A stretch of 32,904 nucleotides of DNA from Mesostigma viride (taxonomy: Eukaryota; Streptophyta; Mesostigmatophyceae; Mesostigmatales; Mesostigmataceae), in NCBI GenBank assembly GCA_009746045.1, contig RPFO01001189.1:107501-140404 (forward strand), given 5' to 3'. Both the position numbers and the translations under genes were made by a program. Shown one piece after another: positions 20,369-31,335 of this stretch (position 1 is the stretch's first letter; every line of letters starts with the position of its first letter). A model generated the notes under the pieces. The model was not told the origin of the DNA and did not search any database. It saw only the letters and a program-made list of their open reading frames with translations.

Positions 20369-20377
20369 GTACTAACT

Positions 20378-21419
20378 AACTACTAACTAAACAACCCCCG
20401 TTGCTCTGCCGAACTAAGTAGATGCCCTTCGACTAAAACGCACAAATCGTGAATGATGCAAGCTACCGTGCCGACGCACAATTGATTCTTGCCCCCCTAC
20501 GCGTCTAAATCTTGTATTGTTGTCAGTAAGCGCTCAACGTGAATGGGGCTAGCTGCCCAAATATGAGATTCCACGGACAACACCGAAAATGAGAAACCAC
20601 AGTAGCTACCAGCAAGTTACGAACACAGGACCTCCCTAAATCTAGTATCAAGTAACGTTATTTCCCCGTTTCGACGAACTTGGTCCATTCACATTTATAG
20701 CGGTGAATTAATTGTCACACCTTGCTCAGGCAAAGTGCGCCAAGTCCTACAGCATGTCTCCCCATGTCATTCACTTAAATAAGGAAGGGAAATGTAAATC
20801 CATGCATCGTGATCGAAGCCGTATGAAAGGGCATAACCACCCAAATAATCAAGTTGGTACGTATAGTGTCAACCATAAGTAAGTAAGTAAGTAAGTAAGT
20901 AAGTACTTGCGTGTCATGCGCAAAGGCATGCCACGGAGTACTATGCTAATCTCATTAGAAAAATAATTACACAAAAGTTTAAACAAATATCGTCTGCATC
21001 ATCCCCCAACCGTTAAGCACTAGATGGGGATGTAATCCTCATCCGAGCTGTCCTCTACTGTAATGGCAGACGAGGCGGTAGTGTAGCGGCTATCCTCAGG
21101 ACCAATAACCTCCACCTGCGGACTTCTACCCTGGCTAGCAACGGGCCGCGGGGCCCGTGGGGAGAAAACAGGAGTGTGTCAACCATGCGTGTCAGCCGTG
21201 CGTCGGTGTCTTCCGAAAACTATACAGCATATCAAGGAGACAACCATATAGTCATGCTTCATCAACCACCGCAAATTGAAACGCAAATTGAAAAATAATG
21301 TATCACAGGCTCAACCGGAACTCCCGATCAACACGTCAGTACCACCCTCTGTAGGCAAGTCCATATCGAACGGACGCAACGCCACTGAGAGACGGCGTAA
21401 CTAACAAAGATAACCCGCC
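20378..21419. other. Non-coding stretch with a microsatellite
   Basis: A microsatellite (AAGT)n of about 30 bp lies at 20876-20905. I see no complete gene and no recognisable element ends. One possible minus-strand terminal exon is listed separately. Confidence 0.4.
21020..21130 (-). CDS. Possible terminal exon, unknown protein
   Basis: On the minus strand, an acceptor-like stretch (CTCCTGTTTTCTCCCC, then TTGCTAGCCAG) is followed by an open frame containing RSPQVEVIGPEDSRYTT and an acidic end, VEDSSDEDYIPI, then TAG at 21022-21020. It reads like a protein C-terminus, but upstream exons to the right are not found, and the LTR element inserted at 22083 may have cut it off. Too short for certainty. 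Confidence 0.27.
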   Translation of the reverse strand, partial: GRSPQVEVIGPEDSRYTTASSAITVEDSSDEDYIPI

Positions 21420-21850
21420 CCCCCGCCCCCAACAGGTAGGGAGCCCCTTGCAGCAGTAGAGAGGACCACGATAAAAACAAAGTAAGATAGCGGGTAATCA
21501 TGAAGTAGACCTACGCATCCCATGACTATGCCACCACCAATTAGCTTCCCATTACGCAGTGAGAGTTACGTCATCTGGTGGGATTCGACCGACTAGCCAA
21601 TCGGTGCAGGGGCTTACCACCTCCATCAATTGAGCCACCTCCCCCCAATGGTGGTTCCCCTGACTGCCTGGAGGAGGGCTTGCCGGGGCGGACGGCATCC
21701 AAGGCAGGACTGAGTCCCACCACGAACAATTACACTCCCACTTGGTAGTGAGTAGGCCAACTAATGATAACACACACAAAGGATGCACACTACATACCGG
21801 AGCACCCTCACAGGCGTGCGCAGGGCGGGTCTACAACCCTCTACCCTACA
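21420..21850 (-). mobile_element. Relict related to the 3' end of the adjacent LTR retrotransposon
   Basis: Three collinear blocks resemble the untranslated region at 22657-23020: a C-run with GGTAGGGAGCCC (21437), GGTTCCCCTGACTGCCTGGA with CTTGCCGGGG and GACGGCA (about 21654-21700), and TACCGGAG with CACCCTCA (about 21797). Their spacings (219 and 146 bp) are close to those in the intact element (174 and 139 bp). I infer a decayed relative in the same orientation. 21851-22082 shows no feature I can name. Confidence 0.6.
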
Positions 21851-22082
21851 CTCCATCGCTGTGCAAGTTGCCACGTTTTTCTCAATAAAAGCTCCATAGA
21901 GGCCCTTTAGTGCTGGACATCTGTATCGGTATCGGGAATGGGTTAACACAACCGCGAGCAACTCTTCTTCAGCACTTGAGCCACAGGAGGATGTCGCACA
22001 GGTCGCGCTCGTTCGTCCCACGTCAGGTGTGGCGGTGTCTTCCCGGTATACCTGCTCCTTCTACCTCTAGGTCAGGGCCTGC

Positions 22083-22656
22083 TGTTACGTCCTGGCTCGA
22101 CTCTATCCCAAACATCTCGCCTAACCTTACCTAAACTAGTGAGGAGGCACCTACCGAGGAGTGAGGAGCTATATTGGCTATAAGACCTAGGACGCGACGA
22201 CGCTGCTTCTCAATGCATTCCCTTATAATACGCCATATACCGAATAAAACCAGGGTACTACGAAGGAAACAATACTACACTGCCGTGACCCAAGCCTATA
22301 TGTGTTAATTCATTTAACACACGCCGAGTGCCATTCACGAAGGACAACTGCTGCATAAATGATCGCCGACAGGCGTGTATGCTCGGGCCGACATCGACCC
22401 TCGCACACAGGACCAACGCACGTCCACAAGGTTCACACGCAGGATAAAAGGACCACTACTAAAGTACGCAGCGCGGCGCGACTGCACCGAACCACCATAC
22501 TGTACAAGTGCCACGTCACAAGGCCCGGTACCGACCGGCCAAAAGGTCCTTACTACACGTAAGCCTAGGAAAGTCAGCGAACTGCTCCGGAATGGCTGAG
22601 GCAACAAGGGACCTAATTTACGTCCGTAACAACAACAAAAGTTACGCGACGTAACA
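22083..22656 (-). repeat. 3' LTR
   Basis: 574 bp beginning TGTTACGTCC and ending GACGTAACA on the plus strand, so the ends form a short inverted repeat. It matches 30757-31330 at an offset of 8,674 with no difference noticed. On the minus strand a TATTATAAGG lies near 22230 and could be a TATA element. Confidence 0.95.
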
Positions 22657-22672
22657 CCCCCCCCCACAAAGG
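22657..22672 (-). other. Polypurine tract
   Basis: On the minus strand, TTTGTGGGGGGGGG abuts the 3' LTR, the position where plus-strand DNA synthesis is primed. A similar G-run (TTTGTGGGGGGGGG) recurs on the minus strand near 30343-30356 in the leader. Confidence 0.75.
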
Positions 22673-23024
22673 TAGGGAGCCCTCTCCCTACGCACAGGGA
22701 GGAAACCAAGGGATAGGAAACCTAATGCACCCAGCACACACCAACACAATCGGCAGGCCATCCAAGATACAAAGCACCAACGTATTAACTCGGTCTCCAC
22801 CACCACGCCGGGAGGTGTAGGGTTAACCAGCACCAAGCCTGGTGGTAGGTTCCCCTAACTGCCTGGAACAGAGTCCTTGCCGGGGGGGACGGCACTGGGC
22901 AGGACACACAGAGTAAACAAATCAGTACCAAGGACCAAGAACGACCAGTCAACTGGCCAGAACGTGAGGGCGACTCTATATACCGGAGGGACAACACCCT
23001 CAGGTCGGGCCTAAGGCCCTCTAT

Positions 23025-24982
23025 CTAGTTGCCATCAGTCTGATAAGTGCCACGCGAGGCCAGCAGAACATCCAGATACGCATGGTAGTGGGCCACATCA
23101 TCGGCATTGTCATGCCTATCTACAGTGAGGAAAACATCGGCCCACACGCCATCAGGAAAAAGACCCAGGAAGGCCCAGTAATACCTATGCTGCGTAAGAA
23201 CGACCTGGCCACGGGCCCAGTCCAGGAAACCACAGGCAAAGAGGCGTAGGAAAGGCTCTACCGCGATCAAGCAGAGAGCCCGCAGGAGTAGGCGATGATA
23301 CCGGATCCGAGAGCGCAAACCCGTCGGGAAGAACAGATCTACCAGGGGCTCCACGTCAGACGGCCACATCCGGATGTGCCGAACCTCACGGAAGCGCCAC
23401 CGACGGGCACACTGTCGCGACCCGAACGTCTCGAGGTAGTCGCTAGCCCGAGGAGGAGGATGGCCACGGGAGTCCAGACCCTGGCCCGGGATGGGCGCTG
23501 GACGACGGGCATCCCACTCTAGGATGGGCTGGAGAACCGTGCTGTACGTAGCACCCGGCACCACAGGAAACTCTACCGTAAGGGCATCTGAGGCCATAAT
23601 GCCCAGAGGCGGAGGGTAAGCCCACTGGAACCCACCGTAGGTGTCCAAGTCATTGTGACGCCTAGCCCAGCGATACAGAACGCGCCGAACCAGGATCTCG
23701 CCCTGGAACACAGGATCAGCTACAATAACCATATCGAAAGGAGGCCGATCAGTCTCAATGGGTAGGCCACGGTCCCGCGGCGCCCGACACACCTGGGAGA
23801 ACCCGAGGGACATGGGCGAAATGGCAAGCTCGGCGGAGGCGCGCGGCAGGTCACACTGTCGGCAGGCGTGCGCAGACATACCGTACCCAAGGACAGGCGT
23901 GTCGCGCGACTCCGGCGTCGCATGCACCACAGAAGGGACCCGATCCTGATCGCCCTCGGACAACTCCCGGAGGGAATCAGCAGCGCGGGTGGCGCGAGGA
24001 TCAGGGCCGCTGGCCCGAACAACCGCAGCCAAAGACCGCGGGGCCGAAGGGACAGGGGCCGAAGCAGGGGTATAGGAACCGGCACAGACGCAGACGGCGC
24101 CGGTACAACAGGAGGTCGCGTCGGACCTGCTGCCGGAGGGGGTCGCGACGGACCCGCCACCGCAGCTGGCGCTCCGGTCTCCGGTGGCGGCGCACCCCCA
24201 GGCCACATGTTGAAAACAGGGCCCGTAGGGACAGGCAATCCGGCATACGACTGGTTACCATCCAAGCTCCAGTCGGGCACCGGAATCCTCTGCGGAGGAC
24301 CACCCTCCCAAAGCCTGGGAAGACCGCCCGGGTCGCTAAAGAAACCCCGCGATGGCGGCGCTGGCGCTGTGGGGGGCCCGGAAGCGACGACGGCGGGCGC
24401 GGCCGCTGGGGCGGAAGACTCGCGCAGAGGCGCAGGTACGTCGGTAGCAGGCGCAGAGACAGCCGGAGGCGTAGGAGCCGCAGCAACAGAAGAAACCGCA
24501 GCTACCGAGGGCTCGCACAGCGCGGGCGAAACCGTAGGCGCCGAGGCAACCGAAGGGGAAGGGGGCACAGATACAAAAGACACCCCACCTGGCGTGGCTG
24601 GAGCATGCGCCTGGGCCGCCATGAAGGCCCCGAAAGCCGCGGTCAGGGACTGGATCTGTGCCTGCATCGCAGAAACAGTCGCCGAGAGAGGATCAGGCTC
24701 ACGATCCGAGCCCAAACGGGTAGGCTCCACCGACGCGCGCCGGGTCGACCGTGGTGAAGACGGGACAGGGGAAGGAGCCGACACTGAGGAGGAGGACGCT
24801 GCAGGGGAGGCCGAATACTCTGGCGTGTACTGTGCCTCGACTGGTGCGTCCGTAGGGGAAGGGTCGCCAAATGCTACTCCCGCTGTCTGGTCCGCGATCT
24901 CCATGAACTCGACCGCCCGTAGGAGGTCACAGGGGTTGTCATCTATATCTGCCTCGCCCTCGCCCGGAAGCCAGGGGAACAC
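23025..24982 (-). pseudogene. Large unknown ORF in place of the integrase core
   Basis: Two overlapping minus-strand frames (to 23720 and from 24206) join into about 640 residues with a frameshift between about 24000 and 24060. Order: an acidic start (EADIDDNPCDLLRAVEFME), a short coiled-coil-like helix (LSATVSAMQAQIQSLTAAF), a long Pro/Ala/Ser linker, then about 300 residues of globular-looking sequence with RPPFDMVIVADPVFQGE, RRVLYRWARRHNDLD and HIRMWPSDVEPLVDLFFP. I recognise no family, and see no integrase DD-E triad. It overlaps the end of the integrase zinc region in another frame. Candidates are a second gag-like protein, an additional ORF as known in some gypsy elements, or sequence acquired from another element. 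Confidence 0.5.
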
Positions 24983-25370
24983 CTCCAGTAGTAAGAGCGG
25001 GCTACTAGGTCCCGTACCCGTTTACCACCCTGATGAGCAGCTAAGTCATGCAACTCAAAGAGCAAGGAGGAGCGACAGATAGGAGGGACATACAGGCGCC
25101 ATTGAGGGGGAGAATCGGCTATTTGCACATATAAAAACCCACCTACAAATTTACAAGGGTGCTTGCCTAATTGTTGGGGAAGGGCTGCAATGGCAGCTAA
25201 AGCTTCCGGCTCAGTGGCCGTAAATCTACTAATAAGGCGTTCAAGATCAGAGGTAGGCATCGCTACAGAGGTATCCAGAACAGGTTTAAAGAGGTCTCCT
25301 ACCGCCTTGCCAAAGAGAAGGGGAGGTCCTAGAGGGACTATGTTATCATAAGACTTTCCTGACCTAGTCG
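24943..25370 (-). pseudogene. Integrase N-terminal zinc-binding fragment
   Basis: Minus-strand frame 24943-25260, with homologous text running up to 25370. SSLLFELHDLAAHQGGKRV followed by RDLVARSYYW matches the His-pair part of the HHCC domain of gypsy integrases. After YYW the usual continuation with the CxxC pair is missing (RCSPGFRARARQI, then stop), and the catalytic core is absent. The break coincides with the start of the unknown ORF at 24982. Confidence 0.7.
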
Positions 25371-27740
25371 CTATATGGCTAAGCGGTATGGAAATTTTAT
25401 TTTTCCCCTCCCCCCCACCGAGACCACAGGAAGGGCCTCACACGGGAGAGAGAGTCCTACGTGAGAAAGGAGATCAGGCATGCGAACAGCAGTATGAAAG
25501 AGATAGGCAGAGGATTCATCATCAGGTAGTTCACCATAAGGGGTTACACCCATAGTAGTAGGAACTAGAGTAGTATTGAGAGCATCCAGGTCCTCGAAAA
25601 AGGAGTAATCTGCGCGACGGGAGAGTGCATCTGGTACTATGTTATCTACACCATGAACATACTGAAGTTTAAAAGGGGAAAACTGTGCTAAAAACTCCAT
25701 CCAGCGCGCTTGACGAGGGGTAAGGTTGGGTTGGGAGAGAAGATGGGAAAGGGGACGGTGATCCGTTTGAATAACTAATCTATAAGGATCTATCTCACAG
25801 GGTTCATTCAGGCAGACATCAAATTGAGCACCTTTAAGAAAGTGCTGCCACGCGTGGCAACAATACACCACCGCTAAGAGTTCCTGCTGGTGTACGGGAT
25901 AGTTACGCTCCGCAGGGAGCATTGTCCTAGAGATATACTCAATTGGCTGTAAGCCCTGACCCTGATCCTGGAGAAGGACGCCCCCGATAGCTACCTTACT
26001 AGCGTCTGTAGCTACCACAAAGGGTTTAGTAGTATCCGGTAGGATGAGTACGGGAGGAGAGAGGAGTAGGGATTTTAGACACTGAAAAGCCGACTGACAT
26101 TCACTACTCCAGACAAAGGGGATATCCTTCTTTAATAAATGATTAATAGGGGCTGCTATAGTTGCGAAACGCGGGATAAAACGCCTATAGTAAGAGGCAA
26201 TCCCTAGAAAACTACGTACACCTTTAACGTCGGTAGGGGTAGGCCATTCCTGAATTGACTTAGTTTTATCCGGGTCGGTAGCGACCCCGGCATCTGACAA
26301 AACATGTCCTAAAAATGGTACACTCCTACCAGAACAACTTTAGCACGGCGAGCCCACAAGGAATTTTCAGCCATTATCTCTAATACTTTCTTTAAAGCAC
26401 GTAGGTGCGTTTCAAAATCAGGAGAGTAAATAAGGATATCATCTAAGTAAGCTTGAGCACAAGAACGGTCATGCTCAGATAAAGAAACAGAGGAGAAGGA
26501 CGGATCCTTTAAATCAGATGACACTTGAGGAAGGTGAGAATTACCCATAACAGGTCTAAGCACTTCATTCATTAACATTTGAAAAGAGGCAGGAGAGTTA
26601 CAGAGTCTCATGGCCGCTACTCTAAACTGATAATGACCAAAAAGGGGTAGCAAAGGCGGTTTTATGGCAATCCTCAGGGGCTATACGCAGTTGCCAAAAA
26701 CCATCCGCACAATCCAGTACCGTGAAACAAGTGGAACCTTTAACCTTATTAAATATATCATCAATACGAGGTAGAGGGTATTTAGACTTCACAGTAATGT
26801 CATTTAACTTCCTATAATCAGTAACTAGGCGAAACTTGCCATTTGGCTTAGGAACTAACAGGACACCAGCTGAGTAGGGGGAGTTACTAGGCTCTATCAA
26901 TCCTGCTTCTAATAGTGACACTAAAATCTGTTTTAGTTCCTTTAACTCGGTAGGGCCCATTCTATACATCGGAGAGTGCGTAGGAACTGCACCGTCCTTA
27001 ATAACTACACGGTGTAAAACAGAACGAGGAGGAGGATAAGAAGGACTCTTTTCTTCAAAAACTTTGGAGGAATCTATCACAGCCATGTATCTTACTATTT
27101 CGTTTTCAGTATATCCCACTCCTATTGTATCCACTGTGTTTACATCTATATCCACACTATTATTAGTGATAGGTATCTCCTGTACTTCTAACTGAAGGAA
27201 CATACATAATAAATATCCATATTCCTTTAATTCAGATCGCAACTCATCATTGGACATTAATACTTCAGGTATAGGTCTTACAGGAGGATCAACAGGTGTA
27301 GGAGGAGTAATATCTACCAAGGATAAATTTTCTACTTTATAATGACGTTCTGGTACCCAGTAAGAGCTATCTGGAAACCAAATGACCATGGTAACATAAT
27401 TAATGGTAATCTTATTATCCTGGTGCCAATCTAATCCTAGTAATACATCAGCGGTAGTGATAGGGCCTATAGTGGCCGTCAGGTTGACAGTACGTCCTTG
27501 TATGACCAGGGGAAGGGACACCGTACCCGGGGAATGACTGGTGCGACCGTCAGCATAATGAACAGTGACAGGCTTGGTGTGAGGGATAGGGACTAGTTCT
27601 AAACGCCTAACTAGGGCCTCGCTCACAAAGGAGCTAGCCGCACCGCTATCCACTAACACACAGACATTCAAAAGTTCATCAGCATGCAAGAAGGGGTCTA
27701 CAACAGTGTGGGGAACGGTTAAGCCACCATTCCAAAACAT
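25371..27740 (-). pseudogene. pol: Pol: protease, reverse transcriptase, RNase H
   Basis: Three minus-strand frames: 27740-26622, 26653-26309 and 26300-25371. Frame 1 has the aspartic protease (LVDSGAASSFV, DSG at residues 31-33; VLLGLDW) and RT fingers (RLVTDYRKLN, FTVLDCADGFWQL). Frame 2 continues RT with FRVAAMRLCNSPASF and the catalytic YLDDILIY. Frame 3 has the connection (WPTPTDVKGVRSFLG) and RNase H (VATDASKVAIGG, the Glu in HQQELLAV, QTDHRPL). Order and motifs are Ty3/gypsy. Catalytic residues are intact; only the two frame changes (near 26640 and 26305) break it. These could be real or sequence errors. Confidence 0.88.
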
Positions 27741-27865
27741 AAGAGGACGAACACGTAAGGGTAGGGATGATTCAGCTCCTACAGAAGTTATGAAAACAGG
27801 CAGGCAAAAATTATTATCTGGGGTACTATCTAAGGACCTGTCCAGGTTACCCCCGGCTGACAGGC

Positions 27866-28198
27866 CTACTGTTCCCCCTCCCCCCCCACATCCATTGGGA
27901 CTAACCCCGAAGAAGTCCCTGGCGAAAAAGCCACTGCTGGAGGGTCGCGAGGGAGCGAAGAGGGTGCAGGAGCCTGATTATCATAGGGGAACCCTGAGGG
28001 TCCTGTCTGCACAACATTCAGCCTACTAGGGGTAGCTGAGGGAATGCGTCCTGGAGTGGGACGAATAGGAGCACGCTGAGGGGTACGAGGAGGGCGAGCA
28101 TCGGGATGAGGGGGAGCACCAGAAAGGAACTTGGGGCACTCCGCCTTAAGATGGCCCACCTCATGACAATGATAACACGAGATGTGAGACACATCCAA
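27866..28198 (-). pseudogene. gag: Gag nucleocapsid with CCHC zinc knuckle
   Basis: CYHCHEVGHLKAEC fits CxxCxxxGHxxxxC, the RNA-binding knuckle of Gag. A Pro/Arg-rich tail follows (RPPRTPQRAPIRPTPGR). The frame differs from the upstream capsid-like part, and the gap to the protease frame (27741-27865) is also a change of frame. Confidence 0.8.
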
Positions 28199-29640
28199 TG
28201 CAGATATATCTGTAACGCAAATATCGAATTCTTCTACATATGCCTATTCTTCTTCAGGAGTGAGGACAAGGTTATGAACCCTAGTACACAAAGGAGCATG
28301 AGCATACATGCAATCAGCAACACGGAGGAGATGGGTAGGAAGAGGAGTGGTAAAGAAATCTGCTACTCTTTAATAGACGTTGTCGCACATGCTTGAGGGG
28401 CAGATCAGTGAAACGGTAGGCAGAGAACTGGCGTTTTACCTCACGTAATAAGGGTCTACTGAGGCCTTGAAGGAAACGAGCACGTACTTCTGCGCCCGAC
28501 AAATCCCTAATTCGTACCATCTGTGCATCAAGTTCTTTCATATATTCCTTAAACGGTTTAGTACCTTGCTGCAAAGTACCAAAGGCTAATCTATCCTGCC
28601 AATCTGCATCAGGAGGAACTAAATGGCTCTCTAACCGCTAAAACAATCCTGCTACTGAGTTAGGGTAGGCATGAGAGGCCAAGGATTCACACTGGATGAG
28701 GTTGGCAAGCTCAGGGGTAATACAGGTAGTAAGATAGTGAGGGACTAAAACAGCATCAGAGAGACGCCATCTATTATGATTCTGCCACGACTCTGTGTTC
28801 TGGGTAAGCAACATAATAAAAGTGAAAAACTGTTGAGGGGTAGACTTGACATCCAGCTAATTGGGAAGGTTAGCAAAGAGGGGAAGAGCAGGAGGCTTAG
28901 GGGGATTCGAAGAGTCAGTTTTTCCCATAGGGCCACTATCTTCCACTGCTACATAAGCGGGATAGAAGGAAGGAAGAGGAAAGGTTTTGGGTAGGGGTCG
29001 AGAAGGGGCCACCGTTTCAGACTGGTGCCCATAGGAGAAAGGAACAGTATATTGCTCACGAAGAGAGGAGTAGGCAAAATGATCATAATTTCTATCATCT
29101 AGGGGCATGGTGCTGAAATCACTATTACTTCTAAATCAGCCACACGGGTAGGGACCTGGGCTGCCTCATAGGCCGTCTCAGGGTAGGACCAGGAAGCAGG
29201 TGGGTAAAATGGAACTGCACTAGGGCGCCCAGAGGGGCCGACAGGGGCAGAGGTACGACCCGTGTTAAAAGCAGGCATGGAAGGCACAGAGTGGGAAGGA
29301 GGCCTAGAAACATTGTTAGTTAGTGAGGACCTGCTGGGGGTTGAGCCAAGGTTGCAAGAGGGGCAGGGGCCTGGTTCAAGGTAAGGGAAGGGTCATCACT
29401 AAATCTGACTTGCATACGTTGTTCATAGGTAGGAGGGGTAATTGAGGGACGACGGCGACCACCAGCAACAGGAGAAGGAGGTGAGGTACGCAGAATACCT
29501 TGAGGGGTGAGATGGTGTACCGTTTCCAAGGAGTCCCGTCGGTTACCACGAGTATTGTCATTGTTAGTGTTATTAGTATTATTATTATTATTATTATTAT
29601 TGGTAGGTATAGGCGACATATCTCCACCCACTGGATCCAT
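28199..29640 (-). pseudogene. gag: Gag N-terminal and capsid-like region, broken into several frames
   Basis: The start is MDPVGGDMSPIPT at 29640 with an Asn run, continuing through frames at 29640-29320, 29287-29099, 29108-28857 and about 28856-28314. FGTLQQGTKPFKEYMKEL and LSGAEVRARFLQGLSRP are typical of retrotransposon Gag capsid (the retrotrans_gag type). At least three frame changes and one in-frame TAG (near 28638, after GLF) interrupt it. The protein binds element RNA and forms the particle. Confidence 0.72.
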
Positions 29641-29731
29641 CTTTAATTACGTAAAGGAATAGGAATCTAGAAGAAAGCAACAAAGGAAAAAGGAAAAACC
29701 TTGAAGGTATGCAGCAGGAACAAAATTAAAA

Positions 29732-30242
29732 TCAATCCTTTTTAACAACAGTAATGGATAGGGAGCCAAACTCTAAGGTGAGAGGAGTATCTACACTAGA
29801 GGAGGATGACACCGTAGGACGAGGGGGAGATGGAGGTAGTGAAACCAAAACAAGGCTATCTACCGAAGGGCGAGCAAGAGGAGCAGGAAAAGAACGTCTT
29901 GGGGGTACAGCACCAGAGGTAGGGCTGCAGGAAGGGTAGAAGTATAGTGACAGGGGGAGGACGTATTGGCTCACTGGCCCGTTGCTGGGCAGCCCTAACC
30001 TTAGGGGTATCAGTAGGGTTACCTTGTACCTTGAAGGCAGGGGTAGGGGAAGACCGATCAGGTTTCATAGGCAATAGTAGGCACTGATATGGGAGTCGTT
30101 GAAAGATGGCGCCCAAATGGTCGTCGATGACCAACGCCGTAACTCCTACTGTGGGGTACAACACCAACCACAAGGGTCTAAACGTAGGCATATACATCCA
30201 AGCGTAAAAGAGAGTGGAAGGCGATGAACAACGTTCTAGCAT
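29732..30242 (-). pseudogene. Upstream ORF in the LTR element leader
   Basis: The minus-strand frame 30242-29856 (MLERCSSPSTLFYAWMYMP, then VIDDHLGAIFQRLPYQ) is continued, after a frame change near 29960, by frame 29974-29732 (Pro/Ser-rich; ends LEFGSLSITVVKKD). About 165 residues together, ahead of gag. It is not recognised. It might be a separate leader ORF or an N-terminal extension of Gag. Confidence 0.35.
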
Positions 30243-30737
30243 CGGCGACTAGCCGAATCTATTCCAAGGCACTTTCCTATTCTAGCCGATTCCTAATGAA
30301 CGGATAGGAGGCACTTGAGGTGGAGGAGGTCCTACCTCTCCTCCCCCCCCCACAAAGCATCTATGATGCTCGCCTAGAGCTAACGAGCATATAAGAAAAC
30401 GCAGCAGCGTGCACGGAAAAGAGGTGTAGTCTAAAGGGACGCTAATCGTCCCACTATCCATCACTATTGAACCGTCAAACCCACTAGCTAACGTCAAACA
30501 GCACCCAGCAAGGAAATGCACAAACAGAAGGAAAAGGAAAAGGAACTAGCTACGTGAGGAGTTCATCCGCTTTGAGCAGGTCTAACGTCTAGGCAGGGCG
30601 TGTCCCGAATCGGGCAGCACTACCCCCCTAGCTTGACGGCGACCCGCCCATTACCTGTCAAGAGGTTGTCTTCTTCTGTGCCCTGGCCGCGGAAGGCCTC
30701 TGGCGTATAGGGTTGCAAGGGAACTTCGTCGCGTCTA

Positions 30738-30755
30738 CCTAAACCTCCGCTACCA
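30738..30755 (-). other. Primer-binding site
   Basis: One base inside the 5' LTR, the minus strand reads TGGTAGCGGAGGTTTAGG, complementary to a tRNA ending in CCUCCGCUACCA. The TGG start matches the CCA of a tRNA. It is not the usual initiator-Met sequence; I cannot name the tRNA. Confidence 0.7.
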
Positions 30756-30756
30756 T

Positions 30757-31330
30757 TGTTACGTCCTGGCTCGACTCTATCCCAAACATCTCGCCTAACC
30801 TTACCTAAACTAGTGAGGAGGCACCTACCGAGGAGTGAGGAGCTATATTGGCTATAAGACCTAGGACGCGACGACGCTGCTTCTCAATGCATTCCCTTAT
30901 AATACGCCATATACCGAATAAAACCAGGGTACTACGAAGGAAACAATACTACACTGCCGTGACCCAAGCCTATATGTGTTAATTCATTTAACACACGCCG
31001 AGTGCCATTCACGAAGGACAACTGCTGCATAAATGATCGCCGACAGGCGTGTATGCTCGGGCCGACATCGACCCTCGCACACAGGACCAACGCACGTCCA
31101 CAAGGTTCACACGCAGGATAAAAGGACCACTACTAAAGTACGCAGCGCGGCGCGACTGCACCGAACCACCATACTGTACAAGTGCCACGTCACAAGGCCC
31201 GGTACCGACCGGCCAAAAGGTCCTTACTACACGTAAGCCTAGGAAAGTCAGCGAACTGCTCCGGAATGGCTGAGGCAACAAGGGACCTAATTTACGTCCG
31301 TAACAACAACAAAAGTTACGCGACGTAACA
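30757..31330 (-). repeat. 5' LTR
   Basis: 574 bp, indistinguishable as read from 22083-22656. It is followed at 31331 by CCTGC, the right copy of the target duplication. It would drive transcription leftward through gag and pol. Confidence 0.95.
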
Positions 31331-31335
31331 CCTGC

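Larger units (their letters stand above)
9164..20377 (+). mobile_element. ORF1-only LINE-like retroelement carrying four DNA transposons
   Basis: TAAGTACTAACT occurs at 9164-9175 and at 20366-20377, directly after the (TTAA)n tail, and is taken as a 12-bp target duplication (the site is low-complexity, so some caution is due). Without the four inserts, the element is about 2.05 kb: a 5' leader (about 9176-9381), an L1-type ORF1 (9382 to 19915 in five pieces), a 450-bp 3' UTR with two stem-loops, and the tail. No endonuclease or reverse transcriptase is present and the ORF1 stop is followed directly by the 3' UTR, so it would depend on another LINE. Mammalian HAL1 (half-L1) elements are a known parallel. 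An internal deletion of a full LINE is the main alternative. Confidence 0.8.
22083..31330 (-). mobile_element. Complete Ty3/gypsy-type LTR retrotransposon (9,248 bp)
   Basis: Two 574-bp LTRs with TGTTACG…CGTAACA ends enclose, on the minus strand, a PBS, a leader, an upstream ORF, gag with a zinc knuckle, protease-RT-RNase H, the start of an integrase, a large unknown ORF and a PPT. CCTGC on both sides (22078-22082, 31331-31335) is the 5-bp target duplication. The protease-RT-RNase H-integrase order and RT motifs fit Ty3/gypsy. No differences between the LTRs were seen, indicating recent insertion, yet the coding part is split over several frames and lacks the integrase core, so this copy would need proteins supplied by another. 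Confidence 0.93.

Noticed and set aside
22335-22709. 124-codon frame in the LTR and its twin at 31009-31341
   Set aside because: Same sequence in both LTRs; no domain-like content and it crosses the LTR edge into different sequence.
23868-25082. 404-codon plus-strand frame opposite the LTR element's unknown ORF
   Set aside because: GC-rich antisense shadow; the minus strand is the coding direction of the element.
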